Origin: Nemertoderma westbladi
Taxonomy: Eukaryota > Xenacoelomorpha > Nemertodermatida > Nemertodermatidae
Assembly: GCA_032718475.1 (NCBI GenBank)
Contig: JAUCBJ010006187.1
Coordinates: forward strand, 1-58,760
Direction of reading: 5' to 3'
DNA length: 58,760 bases
Of the stretch, positions 9,813 to 25,400 are shown piece after piece; the stretch's first letter is position 1, and each line of letters opens with the position of its first letter. The position numbers and the translations under genes were made by a program. The notes under the pieces were generated by a model. The model ran no database searches and had not been told where the DNA came from. It saw only the letters and a program-made list of their open reading frames with translations.

Positions 9813-9926
9813 ACCCACATGTGTAAATGGTGCGGTACGCGTTTCTGCAAAGAATGTCTACATGGAGATTTCGGTAGAGCAGAGTTGGTGATGCCGGAAG
9901 CAGGGATATGCAGAAAGTGCAATCAG
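9813..9926 (+). CDS. Host gene exon: cysteine-rich zinc-binding-like segment
   Basis: This is a 114-base, 38-codon coding exon bounded by ATTTTAG| (acceptor AG at 9811-9812, with an in-frame TAG across the boundary) and CAG|GTAAC (donor at 9927). It encodes six cysteines as three C-x2-C pairs (residues 4/7, 12/15, 33/36 of the exon) plus His17, with hydrophobic and Gly positions between them (CGTRFC, CLHGDFG). A seventh cysteine is supplied by the next exon. This spacing suggests one or two bound zinc ions. Both exon edges are phase 0. Met codon 3 (9819) could be a start if this is the first coding exon; otherwise earlier exons are missing. I do not recognise the family. The last 23 bases are the source of the downstream satellite. 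Confidence 0.72.
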
Positions 9927-12900
9927 GTAACAGATATATAGAAAATGCAATCAGGTAATGGATTTATAGAAAGTGCAATCAGGTAACGGATATATAGAAA
10001 GTGCAATCAGGTAAAGGATATATAGAAAGTGCAATCAGGTAACGGATATATATAAAGTGCAATCAGGTAACGGATTTATAGAAAGTGCAATCAGGTAACG
10101 GATATATAGAAAGTGCAATCAGGTAACGGATATATAGAAAGTGCAATCAGGTAACGGATTTATAGAAAGTGCAATCAGGTAACGGATATATATAAAGTGC
10201 AATCAGATAACGGATATATAGAAAGTGCAATCAGGTAACGGATATATAGAAAGTGCAATCAGGTAACGGATTTATAGAAAGTGCAATCATGTAACGGATA
10301 TATAGAAAGTGCAATCAGGTAACGGATATATATAAAGTGCAATCAGGTAACGGATATATAGAAAGTGCAATCAGGTAACGGATATATAGAAAGTGCAATC
10401 AGGTAACGGATTTATAGAAAGTGCAATCAGGTAACGGATATATAGAAAGTGCAATCAGGTAACGGATTTATAGAAAGTGCAATCAGGTAACGGATTTATA
10501 GAAAGTGCAATCAGGTAACGGATATATAGAAAGTGCAATCAGGTAACGGATTTATAGAAAGTGCAATCAGGTAACGGATTTATAGAAAGTGCAATCAGGT
10601 AACGGATTTATAGAAAGTGCAATCAGGTAACGGATATATAGAAAGTGCAATCAGGTAACGGATTTATAGAAAGTGCAATCAGGTAACGGATATATAGAAA
10701 GTGCAATCAGGTAACGGATATATAGAAAGTGCAATCAGGTAACGGATATATAGAAAGTGCAATCAGGTAACGGATATATAGAAAGTGCAATCAGGTAACG
10801 GATATATAGAAAGTGCAATCAGGTAACGGATTTATAGAAAGTGCAATCAGGTAACGGATATATAGAAAGTGCAATCAGGTAACGGATTTATAGAAAGTGC
10901 AATCAGGTAACGGATATATAGAAAGTGCAATCAGGTAACGGATTTATAGAAAGTGCAATCAGGTAACGGATATATAGAAAGTGCAATCAGGTAACGGATT
11001 TATAGAAAGTGCAATCATGTAACGGATATATAGAAAGTGCAATCAGGTAACCGATTTATAGAAAGTGCAATCAGGTAACGGATATATAGAAAGTGCAATC
11101 AGGTAACGGATATATAGAAAGTGCAATCAGGTAATGGATTTATAGAAAGTGCAATCAGGTAACGGATATATAGAAAGTGCAATCAGGTAACAGATATATA
11201 GAAAATGCAATCAGGTAACGGATTTATAGAAAGTGCAATCAGGTAACGGATATATAGAAAGTGCAATCAGGTAACGGATTTATAGAAAGTGCAATCAGGT
11301 AACGGATATATAGAAAGTGCAATCAGGTAACCGATTTATAGAAAGTGCAATCAGGTAACGGATATATAGAAAGTGCAATCAGGTAACGGATTTATAGAAA
11401 GTGCAATCAGGTAACGGATATATAGAAAGTGCAATCAGGTAACCGATTTATAGAAAGTGCAATCAGGTAATGGATTTATAGAAAGTGCAATCAGGTAACG
11501 GATATATATAAAGTGTAATCAGGTAATGGATTTATAGAAAGTGCAATCAGGTAACGGATATATATAAAGTGCAATCAGGTAACGGATATATAGAAAGTGC
11601 AATCAGGTAACGGATATATAGAAAGTGCAATCAGGTAACGGATTTATAGAAAGTGCAATCAGGTAACGGATATATAGAAAGTGCAATCAGGTAATGGATT
11701 TATAGAAAGTGCAATCAGGTAACGGATATATAGAAAGTGCAATCAGGTAACGGATATATAGAAAGTGCAATCAGGTAACGGATTTATAGAAAGTGCAATC
11801 AGGTAACGGATATATAGAAAGTGCAATCAGGTAACGGATATATAGAAAGTGCAATCAGGTAACGGATATATAGAAAGTGCAATCAGGTAACGGATATATA
11901 GAAAGTGCAATCAGGTAACGGATTTATGGAAAGTGCAATCAGGTAACGGATATATAGAAAGTGCAATCAGGTAACGGATTTATGGAAAGTGCAATCAGGT
12001 AACGGATTTATAGAAAGTGCAATCAGGTAACGGATATATAGAAAGTGCAATCAGGGAACAGATATATAGAAAGTGCAATCAGGTAACGGATATATGGAAA
12101 GTGTAATCAGGTAACGGATTTATAGAAAGTGCAATCAGGTAACGGATATATAGAAAGTGCAATCAGGGAACAGATATATAGAAAGTGCAATCAGGTAACG
12201 GATATATAGAAAGTGCAATCAGGTAACGGATTTATAGAAAGTGCAATCAGGTAACGGATATATAGAAAGTGCAATCAGGTAACGGATTTATGGAAAGTGC
12301 AATCAGGTTACGGATTTATAGAAAGTGCAATCAGGTAACGGATTTATAGAAAGTGCAATCAGGTAATGGATTTATAGAAAGTGCAATCAGGTAACGGATT
12401 TATAGAAAGTGCAATCAGGTAATGGATTTATAGAAAGTGCAATCAGGTAACGGATTTATAGAAAGTGCAATCAATCAGGTAACGGATTTATAGAAAGTGC
12501 AATCAGGTAACGGATATATAGAAAGTGCAATCAGGTAACGGATATATAGAAAGTGCAATCAGGTAACGGATATATAGAAAGTGCAATCAGGTAACGGATT
12601 TATAGAAAGTGCAATCAGGTAACGGATATATAGAAAGTGCAATCAGGTAACGGATATATAGAAAGTGCAATCAGGTAACGGATATATAGAAAGTGCAATC
12701 AGGTAACGGATATATAGAAAGTGCAATCAGGTAACGGATTTATAGAAAGTGCAATCAGGTAACGGATTTATAGAAAGTGCAATCAGGTAATGGATTTATA
12801 GAAAGTGCAATCAGGTAACGGATTTATAGAAAGTGCAATCAGGTAATGGATTTATAGAAAGTGCAATCAGGTAACGGATTTATAGAAAGTGCAATCAATC

Positions 12901-14850
12901 AGGTAACGGATTTATAGAAAGTGCAATCAATCAGGTAACGGATTTATAGAAAGTGCAATCAGGTAACGGATATATAGAAAAGTGCAATCAGGTAACGGAT
13001 ATATAGAAAGTGCAATCAGGTAACGGATATATAGAAAGTGCAATCAGGTAACGGATATATAGAAAGTGCAATCAGGTAACGGATTTATAGAAAGTGCAAT
13101 CAGGTAATGGATTTATAGAAAGTGCAATCAGGTAACGGATTTATAGAAAGTGCAATCAGGTAACGGATATATAGAAAGTGCAATCAGGTAACGGATATAT
13201 AGAAAGTTCAATCAGGTAACGGATTTATAGAAAGTGCAATCAGGTAACGGATATATAGAAAGTGGAATCAGGTAACGGATATATAGAAAGTGCAATCAGG
13301 TAATGGATTTATAGAAAGTGCAATCAGGTAACGGATATATAGAAAGTGCAATCAATCAGGTAACGGATTTATAGAAAGTGCAATCAATCAGGTAACGGAT
13401 TTATAGAAAGTGCAATCAGGTAACGGATATATAGAAAAGTGCAATCAGGTAACGGATATATAGAAAGTGCAATCAGGTAACGGATATATAGAAAGTGCAA
13501 TCAGGTAACGGATATATAGAAAGTGCAATCAGGTAACGGATATATAGAAAGTGCAATCAGGTAACGGATATATAGAAAGTGCAATCTGGTAACGGATATA
13601 TAGAAAGTGCAATCAGGTAATGGATTTATAGAAAGTGCAATCAGGTAACGGATATATAGAAAGTGCAATCAGGTAACGGATTTATAGAAAGTGCAATCAG
13701 GTAACGGATATATAGAAAGTGCAATCAGGTAACGGATATATAGAAAGTTCAATCAGGTAACGGATATATACAAAATGCAATCAGGTAACGGATATATAGA
13801 AAGTGCAATCAGGTAACGGATATATAGAAAGTGCAATCAGGTAACGGATATATAGAAAGTGCAATCAGGTAACGGATATATAGAAAGTGCAATCAGGTAA
13901 CGGATTTATAGAAAGTGCAATCAGGTAACGGATATATAGAAAGTGCAATCAGGTAACGGATATATAGAAAGTGCAATCAGGTAACATATATATAGAAAGT
14001 GCAATCAGGTAACGGATATATAGAAATTTCAATCAGGTAACGGATATATAGAAAGTGCAATCAGGTAACGGATATATAGAAAGTGCAATCAGGTAACGGA
14101 TTTATAGAAAGTGCAATCAGGTAACGGATATATAGAAAGTGCAATCAGGTAACGGATATATAGAAAGTGCAATCAGGTAACGGATATATAGAAAGTGCAA
14201 TCAGGTAACGGATTTATAGAAAGTGCAATCAGGTAACGGATATATAGAAAGTGTAATCAGGTAACGGATTTATAGAAAGTGCAATCAGGTAATGGATTTA
14301 TAGAAAGTGCAATCAGGTAACGGATTTATAGAAAGTGCAATCAGGTAACGGATATATAGAAAGTGCAATCAGGTAACGGATATATAGAAAGTGCAATCAG
14401 GTAACGGATATATAGAAAGTGCAATCAGGTAACGGATATATAGAAAGTGCAATCAGGTAACGGATATATAGAAAGTGTAATCAGGTAACGGATTTATAGA
14501 AAGTGCAATCAGGTAACGGATTTATAGAAAGTGCAATCAGGTAACGGATATATAGAAAGTGCAATCAGGTAACGGATATATAGAAAGTGCAATCAGGTAA
14601 CGGATATATAGAAAGTGCAATCAGGTAACGGATTTATAGAAAGTGCAATCAGGTAACGGATATATAGAAAGTGCAATCAGGTAACGGATTTATAGAAAGT
14701 GCAATCAAGTAACGGATATATAGAAAGTGCAATCAGGGTAAAGGATATATAGAAAGTGCAATCAGGTAACGGATATATAGAAAGTGCAATCAGGTAACGG
14801 ATATATAGAAAGTGCAATCAGGTAACGGATATATAGAAAGTGTAATCAGG

Positions 14851-16061
14851 TAACATATATATAGAAAGTGCAATCACGTAACGGATATATAGAAAGTGCA
14901 ATCAGGTAACGGATATATAGAAAGTGCAATCAGGTAACGGATATATAGAAAGTGCAATCAGGTAACGGATATATAGAAAGTGTAATCAGGTAACATATAT
15001 ATAGAAAGTGCAATCACGTAACGGATATATAGAAAGTGCAATCAGGTAACGGATATATAGAAAGTGCAATCAGGTAACGGATATATAGAAAGTGCAATCA
15101 GGTAACATATATATAGAAAGTGCAATCAGGTAACGGATTTATAGAAAGTGCAATCAGGTAACGGATATATAGAAAGTGCAATCAGGTAACGGATATATAG
15201 AAAGTGCAATCAGGTAACGGATTTATAGAAAGTGCAATCAGGTAACGGATATATAGAAAGTGCAATCAGGTAACGAATTTATAGAAAGTGCAATCAAGTA
15301 ACGGATATATAGAAAGTGCAATCAGGGTAAAGGATATATAGAAAGTGCAATCAGGTAACTGATATATAGAAAGTGCAATCAGGTAACGGATTTATAGAAA
15401 GTGCAATCAGGTAACGGATATATAGAAAGTGCAATCAGGTAACGGATATGCAGAAAGTGCAATCAAGTAACGGATATATAGAAAGTGTAATCAGGTAATG
15501 GATATATAGAAAGTGCAATCAGGTAACGGATATATAGAAAGTGCAATCAAGTAACGGATATATAGAAAGTGTAATCTGGTAACGGATATATAGAAAGTGC
15601 AATCAGGTAACGGATATATAGAAAGTGCAATCAGGTAACGGATATATAGAAAGTGCAATCAGGTAACGGATTTATAGAAAGTGCAATCAGGTAACGGATA
15701 TATAGAAAGTGCAATCAGGTAACGGATTTATAGAAAATGCAATCAGGTAACGGATATATAGAAAGTGCAATCAGGTAACGGATATATAGAAAGTGCAATC
15801 AAGTAACGGATATATAGAAAGTGCAATCAGGGTAAAGGATATATAGAAAGTGTAATCAGGTAACGGATTTATAGAAAGTGCAATCAGGTAATGGATTTAT
15901 AGAAAGTGCAATCAGGTAACGGATATATAGAAAGTGCAATCAGGTAACGGATATATAGAAAGTGCAATCAGGTAACGGATTTATAGAAAGTGTAATCAGG
16001 TAACGGATATATAGAAAGTGCAATCAGGTAACGGATATATAGAAAGTGCAATCAGGTAACC
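14851..16061 (+). repeat. Array block 1 of an 18.2-kb-offset internal duplication
   Basis: Rare unit variants here recur in the same order 18,209 bases downstream: CATATATATAG (14853 and 33062), TAACTG (15356 and 33565), the TCTGG/TATGG site (15571 and 33780), GAAAATGC (15731 and 33940) and TAACCG (16057 and 34266). A later shared marker (GGATTAATAG, 16565 and 34522) shows an offset of 17,957, which means nine units were lost or gained between the copies. Confidence 0.85.
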
Positions 16062-19000
16062 GATATATAGAAAGTGTAATCAGGTAACGGATATATAGAA
16101 AGTGCAATCAAGTAACGGATATATAGAAAGTGCAATCAGGTAACGGATATATAGAAAGTGCAATCAGGTAACGGATATATAGAAAGTGCAATCAGGTAAC
16201 GGATATATAGAAAGTGCAATCAAGTAACGGATATATAGAAAGTGCAATCAGGTAACGGAATTATAGAAAGTGCAATCAGGTAACGGATATATAGAAAGTG
16301 CAATCAGGTAACGGATTTATAGAAAGTGCAATCAGGTAAGGGATATATAGAAAGTGCAATCGGGTAAGGGATATATAGAAAGTGCAATCACGTAACGGAT
16401 ATATAGTAAGTGTAATCAGGTAACGGATATATAGAAAGTGCAATCAGGTAACGGATTTATAGAAAGTGCAATCAGGTAATGGATTTATAGAAAGTGCAAT
16501 CAGGTAACGGATATATAGAAAGTGCAATCAGGTAATGGATTTATAGAAAGTGCAATCAGGTAACGGATTAATAGAAAGTGCAATCAGGTAATGGATTTAT
16601 AGAAAGTGCAATCAGGTAACGGATATGCAGAAAGTGCAATCACGTAACGGATATATAGAAAGTGCAATCAGGTAACGGATATATAGAAAGTGCAATCAGG
16701 TAACGGATATATAGAAAGTGCAATCAGGTAACGGATTTATAGAAAGTGCAATCAGGTAATGGATTTATAGAAAGTGTAATCAGGAAACGGATATATAGTA
16801 AGTGCAATCAGGTAACGGATATATAGAAAGTGCAATCAGGTAACGGATATATAGAAAGTGCAATCAGGTAATGGATTTATAGAAAGTGCAATCAGGTAAT
16901 GGATTTATAGAAAGTGCAATCAGGTAACGGATTTATAGAAAGTGCAATCAGGTAACGGATATGCAGAAAGTGCAATCACGTAACGGATATATAGAAAGTG
17001 CAATCAGGTAACGGATTTATAGAAAGTGCAATCAGGTAACGGATATATAGAAAGTGCAATCAGGTAACGGATTTATAGAAAGTGCAATCAGGTAATGGAT
17101 TTATAGAAAGTGCAATCAGGTAACGGATATGCAGAAAGTGCAATCACGTAACGGATATATAGAAAGTGCAATCAGGTAACGGATTTATAGAAAGTGCAAT
17201 CAGGTAACGGATATATAGAAAGTGCAATCAGGTAACGGATTTATAGAAAGTGCAATCAGGTAACGGATATGCAGAAAGTGCAATCACGTAACGGATATAT
17301 AGAAAGTGCAATCAGGTAACGGATATATAGAAAGTGCAATCAGGTAACGGATATATAGAAAGTGCAATCAGGTAACGGATATATACAAAATGCAATCAGG
17401 TAACGGATATATAGAAAGTGCAATCAGGTAACGGATATATAGAAAGTGCAATCAGGTAACGGATATGCAGAAAGTGCAATCACGTAACGGATATATAGAA
17501 AGTGCAATCAGGTAACGGATTTATAGAAAGTGCAATCAGGTAACGGATATATAGAAAGTGCAATCAGGTAACGGATTTATAGAAAGTCCAATCAGGTAAC
17601 GGATATGCAGAAAGTGCAATCACGTAACGGATATATAGAAAGTGCAATCAGGTAACGGATTTATAGAAAGTGCAATCAGGTAATGGATTTATAGAAAGTG
17701 CAATCAGGTAACGGATATGCAGAAAGTGCAATCACGTAACGGATATATAGAAAGTGCAATCAGGTAACGGATTTATAGAAAGTGCAATCAGGTAACGGAT
17801 ATATAGAAAGTGCAATCAGGTAACGGATATATAGAAAGTGCAATCAGGTAACGGATATATAGAAAGTGCAATCAGGTAACGGATATATAGAAAGTGCAAT
17901 CAGGTAACGGATATATAGAAAGTGCAATCAGGTAACGGATATATAGAAAGTGTAATCAGGTAACGGATATATAGAAAGTGCAATCAGGTAACGGATATAT
18001 AGAAAGTGCAATCAGGTAAGGGATATATAGAAAGTGCAATCAGGTAACGGATATATAGAAAGTGCAATCAGGTAAGGGATATATAGAAAGTGCAATCAGG
18101 TAACGGATATATAGAAAGTGCAATCAGGTAAGGGATATATAGAAAGTGCAATCAGGTAACGGATATATAGAAAGTGTAATCAGGTAACGGATATATAGAA
18201 AGTGCAATCAGGTAACGGATATATAGAAAGTGCAATCAGGTAAGGGATATATAGAAAGTGCAATCAGGTAACGGATATATAGAAAGTGCAATCAGGTAAG
18301 GGATATATAGAAAGTGCAATCAGGTAACGGATATATAGAAAGTGCAATCAGGTAACGGATATATAGAAAGTGCAATCAGGTAACGGATATATAGAAAGTG
18401 TAATCAGGTAACGGATATATAGAAAGTGCAATCAGGTAACGGATATATAGAAAGTGCAATCAGGTAACGGATATATAGAAAGTGCAATCAGGTAACGGAT
18501 ATATAGAAAGTGCAATCAGGTAACGGATTTATAGAAAGTGCAATCAGGTAACGGATTTATAGAAAGTGCAATCAGGTAACGGATATATAGAAAGTGCAAT
18601 CAGGTAACGGATATATAGAAAGTGCAATCAGGTAACGGATATATAGAAAGTGCAATCAGGTAACGGATTTATAGAAAGTGCAATCAGGTAACGGATTTAT
18701 AGAAAATGCAATCAGGTAACGGATATATAGAAAGTGCAATCAGGTAACGGATATGCAGAAAGTGCAATCACGTAACGGATATATAGAAAGTGCAATCAGG
18801 TAACGGATTTATAGAAAGTGTAATCAGGTAACGGATATGCAGAAAGTGCAATCACGTAACGGATATATAGAAAGTGCAATCAGGTAACGGATTTATAGAA
18901 AGTGCAATCAGGTAACGGATATATAGAAAGTGCAATCAGGTAACGGATTTATAGAAAGTGCAATCAGGTAATGGATTTATAGAAAGTGCAATCAGGTAAC

Positions 19001-22000
19001 GGATATGCAGAAAGTGCAATCACGTAACGGATATATAGAAAGTGCAATCAGGTAACGGATTTATAGAAAGTGCAATCAGGTAACGGATATATAGAAAGTG
19101 CAATCAGGTAAGGGATATATAGAAAGTGCAATCAGGTAACGGATATATAGAAAGTGCAATCAGGTAACGGATATATAGAAAGTGCAATCAGGTAACGGAT
19201 ATATAGAAAGTGTAATCAGGTAACGGATATATAGAAAGTGCAATCAGGTAACGGATATATAGAAAGTGCAATCAGGTAAGGGATATATAGAAAGTGCAAT
19301 CAGGTAACGGATATATAGAAAGTGCAATCAGGTAACGGATATATAGAAAGTGCAATCAGGTAACGGATATATAGAAAGTGCAATCAGGTAACGGATATAT
19401 AGAAAGTGCAATCAGGTAACGGATATATAGAAAGTGTAATCAGGTAACGGATTTATAGAAAGTGCAATCAGGTAACGGATATATAGAAAGTGCAATCAGG
19501 TAACGGATATATAGAAAGTGCAATCAGGTAACGGATATATAGAAAGTGCAATCAGGTAACGGATATATAGAAAGTGCAATCAGGTAACGGATATATAGAA
19601 AGTGCAATCAGGTAACGGATATATAGAAAGTGCAATCAGGTAACGGATATATAGAAAGTGCAATCAGGTAACGGATATATAGAAAGTGTAATCAGGTAAC
19701 GGATATATAGAAAGTGCAATCAGGTAACGGATATATAGAAAGTGCAATCAGGTAAGGGATATATAGAAAGTGCAATCAGGTAACGGATATATAGAAAGTG
19801 CAATCAGGTAAGGGATATATAGAAAGTGCAATCAGGTAACGGATATATAGAAAGTGTAATCAGGTAACGGATATATAGAAAGTGCAATCAGGTAACGGAT
19901 ATATAGAAAGTGCAATCAGGTAACGGATTTATAGAAAGTGCAATCAGGTAACGGATATATAGAAAGTGCAATCAGGTAACGGATATGTAGAAAGTGCAAT
20001 CAGGTAACGGATTTATAGAAAGTGCAATCAGGTAACGGATATATAGAAAGTGCAATCAGGTAATGGATTTATAGAAAGTGCAATCAGGTAACGGATTTAT
20101 AGAAAGTGCAATCAGGTAATGGATTTATAGAAAGTGCAATCAGGTAACGGATATATAGAAAGTGCAATCAGGTAACGGATATGCAGAAAGTGCAATCAGG
20201 TAACGGATATATAAAAAGTGCAATCAGGTAATGGATTTATAGAAAGTTCAATCAGGTAACGGATTTATAGAAAGTGCAATCAGGTAATGGATTTATAGAA
20301 AGTGCAATCAGGTAACGGATATGCAGAAAGTGCAATCACGTAACGGATATATAGAAAGTGCAATCAGGTAACGGATATATAGAAAGTGCAATCAGGTAAC
20401 GGATATATAGAAAGTGCAATCAGGTAACGGATTTATAGAAAGTGCAATCAGGTAACGGATATATAGAAAGTGCAATCAGGTAACGGATATATAGAAAGTG
20501 CAATCAGGTAACGGATATATAGAAAGTGCAATCAGGTAACGGATATATAGAAAGTGCAATCAGGTAACGGATATATAGAAAGTGTAATCAGGTAACGGAT
20601 ATATAGAAAGTGCAATCAGGTAACGGATATATAGAAAGTGCAATCAGGTAAGGGATATATAGAAAGTGCAATCAGGTAACGGATATATAGAAAGTGTAAT
20701 CAGGTAACGGATATATAGAAAGTGCAATCAGGTAACGGATATATAGAAAGTGCAATCAGGTAAGGGATATATAGAAAGTGCAATCAGGTAACGGATATAT
20801 AGAAAGTGCAATCAGGTAACGGATATATAGAAAGTGTAATCAGGTAACGGATATATAGAAAGTGCAATCAGGTAACGGATATATAGAAAGTGCAATCAGG
20901 TAAGGGATATATAGAAAGTGCAATCAGGTAACGGATATATAGAAAGTGCAATCAGGTAAGGGATATATAGAAAGTGCAATCAGGTAACGGATATATAGAA
21001 AGTGTAATCAGGTAACGGATATATAGAAAGTGCAATCAGGTAACGGATATATAGAAAGTGCAATCAGGTAACGGATATATAGAAAGTGCAATCAGGTAAG
21101 GGATATATAGAAAGTGCAATCAGGTAACGGATATATAGAAAGTGTAATCAGGTAACGGATATATAGAAAGTGCAATCAGGTAACGGATATATAGAAAGTG
21201 CAATCAGGTAAGGGATATATAGAAAGTGCAATCAGGTAACGGATATATAGAAAGTGCAATCAGGTAACGGATATATAGAAAGTGTAATCAGGTAACGGAT
21301 ATATAGAAAGTGCAATCAGGTAACGGATATATAGAAAGTGCAATCAGGTAAGGGATATATAGAAAGTGCAATCAGGTAACGGATATATAGAAAGTGCAAT
21401 CAGGTAAGGGATATATAGAAAGTGCAATCAGGTAACGGATATATAGAAAGTGTAATCAGGTAACGGATATATAGAAAGTGCAATCAGGTAACGGATATAT
21501 AGAAAGTGCAATCAGGTAACGGATTTATAGAAAGTGCAATCAGGTAACGGATATATAGAAAGTGCAATCAGGTAAGGGATATATAGAAAGTGCAATCAGG
21601 TAACGGATATATAGAAAGTGCAATCAGGTAAGGGATATATAGAAAGTGCAATCAGGTAACGGATATATAGAAAGTGTAATCAGGTAACGGATATATAGAA
21701 AGTGCAATCAGGTAACGGATATATAGAAAGTGCAATCAGGTAACGGATATATAGAAAGTGCAATCAGGTAAGGGATATATAGAAAGTGTAATCAGGTAAC
21801 GGATATATAGAAAGTGCAATCAGGTAACGGATATATAGAAAGTGCAATCAGGTAAGGGATATATAGAAAGTGCAATCAGGTAACGGATTTATAGAAAGTG
21901 CAATCAGGTAATGGATTTATAGAAAGTGCAATCAGGTAACGGATATATAGAAAGTGCAATCAGGTAACGGATATATAGAAAGTGCAATCAGGTAACGGAT

Positions 22001-22499
22001 ATATAGAAAGTGTAATCAGGTAACGGATATATAGAAAGTGCAATCAGGTAACGGATATATAGAAAGTGCAATCAGGTAACGGATATATAGAAAGTGTAAT
22101 CAGGTAACGGATATATAGAAAGTGCAATCAGGTAAGGGATATATAGAAAGTGCAATCAGGTAACGGATATATAGAAAGTGCAATCAGGTAAGGGATATAT
22201 AGAAAGTGCAATCAGGTAACGGATATATAGAAAGTGCAATCAGGTAACGGATATATAGAAAGTGTAATCAGGTAACGGATATATAGAAAGTGCAATCAGG
22301 TAACGGATATATAGAAAGTGCAATCAGGTAACGGATTTATAGAAAGTGCAATCAGGTAACGGATATATAGAAAGTGCAATCAGGTAACGGATATATAGAA
22401 AGTGCAATCAGGTAACGGATTTATAGAAAGTGCAATCAGGTAACGGATATATAGAAAGTGCAATCAGGTAATGGATTTATAGAAAGTGCAATCAGGTAA

Positions 22500-25400
22500 C
22501 GGATTTATAGAAAGTGCAATCAGGTAATGGATTTATAGAAAGTGCAATCAGGTAACGGATATATAGAAAGTGCAATCAGGTAACGGATATGCAGAAAGTG
22601 CAATCAGGTAACGGATATATAAAAAGTGCAATCAGGTAATGGATTTATAGAAAGTGCAATCAGGTAACGGATTTATAGAAAGTGCAATCAGGTAATGGAT
22701 TTATAGAAAGTGCAATCAGGTAACGGATATGCAGAAAGTGCAATCACGTAACGGATATATAGAAAGTGCAATCAGGTAACGGATATATAGAAAGTGCAAT
22801 CAGGTAACGGATATATAGAAAGTGCAATCAGGTAACGGATTTATAGAAAGTGCAATCAGGTAACGGATATATAGAAAGTGCAATCAGGTAACGGATATAT
22901 AGAAAGTGCAATCAGGTAACGGATATATAGAAAGTGCAATCAGGTAACGGATATATAGAAAGTGCAATCAGGTAACGGATATATAGAAAGTGCAATCAGG
23001 TAATGGATTTATAGAAAGTGCAATCAGGTAACGGATATGCAGAAAGTGCAATCACGTAACGGATATATAGAAAGTGCAATCAGGTAACGGATATATAGAA
23101 AGTGCAATCAGGTAAGGGATATATAGAAAGTGCAATCAGGTAACGGATATATAGAAAGTGTAATCAGGTAACGGATATATAGAAAGTGCAATCAGGTAAC
23201 GGATATATAGAAAGTGCAATCAGGTAACGGATATATAGAAAGTGCAATCAGGTAACGGATTTATAGAAAGTGCAATCAGGTAACGGATATATAGAAAGTG
23301 CAATCAGGTAACGGATATATAGAAAGTGTAATCAGGTAACGGATATATAGAAAGTGCAATCAGGTAACGGATATATAGAAAGTGCAATCAGGTAACGGAT
23401 ATATAGAAAGTGTAATCAGGTAACGGATATATAGAAAGTGCAATCAGGTAACGGATATATAGAAAGTGCAATCAGGTAACGGATATGCAGAAAGTGCAAT
23501 CACGTAACGGATATATAGAAAGTGCAATCAGGTAACGGATATATAGAAAGTGCAATCAGGTAACGGATATATAGAAAGTGCAATCAGGTAATGGATTTAT
23601 AGAAAGTGCAATCAGGTAACGGATATGCAGAAAGTGCAATCACGTAACGGATATATAGAAAGTGCAATCAGGTAACGGATATGCAGAAAGTGCAATCAGG
23701 TAACGGATTTATAGAAAGTGCAATCAGGTAACGGATATATAGAAAGTGTAATCAGGTAACGGATATATAGAAAGTGCAATCAGGTAACGGATATATAGAA
23801 AGTGCAATCAGGTAAGGGATATATAGAAAGTGCAATCAGGTAACGGATATATAGAAAGTGTAATCAGGTAACGGATTTATAGAAAGTGCAATCAGGTAAC
23901 GGATATATAGAAAGTGCAATCAGGTAACGGATATATAGAAAGTGCAATCAGGTAAGGGATATATAGAAAGTGCAATCAGGTAACGGATATATAGAAAGTG
24001 TAATCAGGTAACGGATATATAGAAAGTGCAATCAGGTAAGGGATATATAGAAAGTGCAATCAGGTAACGGATATATAGAAAGTGTAATCAGGTAACGGAT
24101 ATATAGAAAGTGCAATCAGGTAACGGATTTATAGAAAGTGCAATCAGGTAACGGATATATAGAAAGTGCAATCAGGTAAGGGATATATAGAAAGTGCAAT
24201 CAGGTAACGGATATATAGAAAGTGCAATCAGGTAAGGGATATATAGAAAGTGCAATCAGGTAACGGATATATAGAAAGTGTAATCAGGTAACGGATATAT
24301 AGAAAGTGCAATCAGGTAACGGATATATAGAAAGTGCAATCAGGTAAGGGATATATAGAAAGTGCAATCAGGTAACGGATATATAGAAAGTGCAATCGGG
24401 TAAGGGATATATAGAAAGTGCAATCAGGTAACGGATATATAGAAAGTGTAATCAGGTAACGGATATATAGAAAGTGCAATCAGGTAACGGATATATAGAA
24501 AGTGCAATCAGGTAACGGATATATAGAAAGTGCAATCAGGTAACGGATATATAGAAAGTGCAATCAGGTAACGGATATATAGAAAGTGCAATCAGGTAAC
24601 GGATATATAGAAAGTGTAATCAGGTAACGGATATATAGAAAGTGCAATCAGGTAACGGATTTATAGAAAGTGCAATCAGGTAATGGATTTATAGAAAGTG
24701 CAATCAGGTAATGGATTTATAGAAAGTGCGATCAGGTAATGGATATATAGAAAGTGCAATCAGGTAAGGGATATATAGAAAGTGCAATCAGGTAACGGAT
24801 ATATAGAAAGTGTAATCAGGTAACGGATATATAGAAAGTGCAATCAGGTAACGGATATATAGAAAGTGCAATCAGGTAACGGATATATAGAAAGTGCAAT
24901 CAGGTAACGGATATATAGAAAGTGCAATCAGGTAACGGATATATAGAAAGTGCAATCAGGTAACGGATATATAGTAAGTGCAATCAGGTAACGGATATAT
25001 AGAAAGTGCAATCAGGTAACGGATATATAGAAAGTGCAATCAGGTAACGGATTTATAGAAAGTGCAATCAGGTAATGGATTTATAGGAAGTGCAATCAGG
25101 TAATGGATTTATAGAAAGTGCAATCAGGTAACGGATTTATAGAAAGTGCAATCAGGTAATGGATTTATAGAAAGTGCAATCAGGTAACGGATATATAGAA
25201 AGTGCAATCAGGTAACGGATATGCAGAAAGTGCAATCACGTAACGGATATATAGAAAGTGCAATCAGGTAACGGATATATAGAAAGTGCAATCAGGTAAC
25301 GGATATATAGAAAGTGCAATCAGGTAACGGATATATAGAAAGTGCAATCAGGTAACGGATTTATAGAAAGTGCAATCAGGTAACGGATATATAGAAAGTG

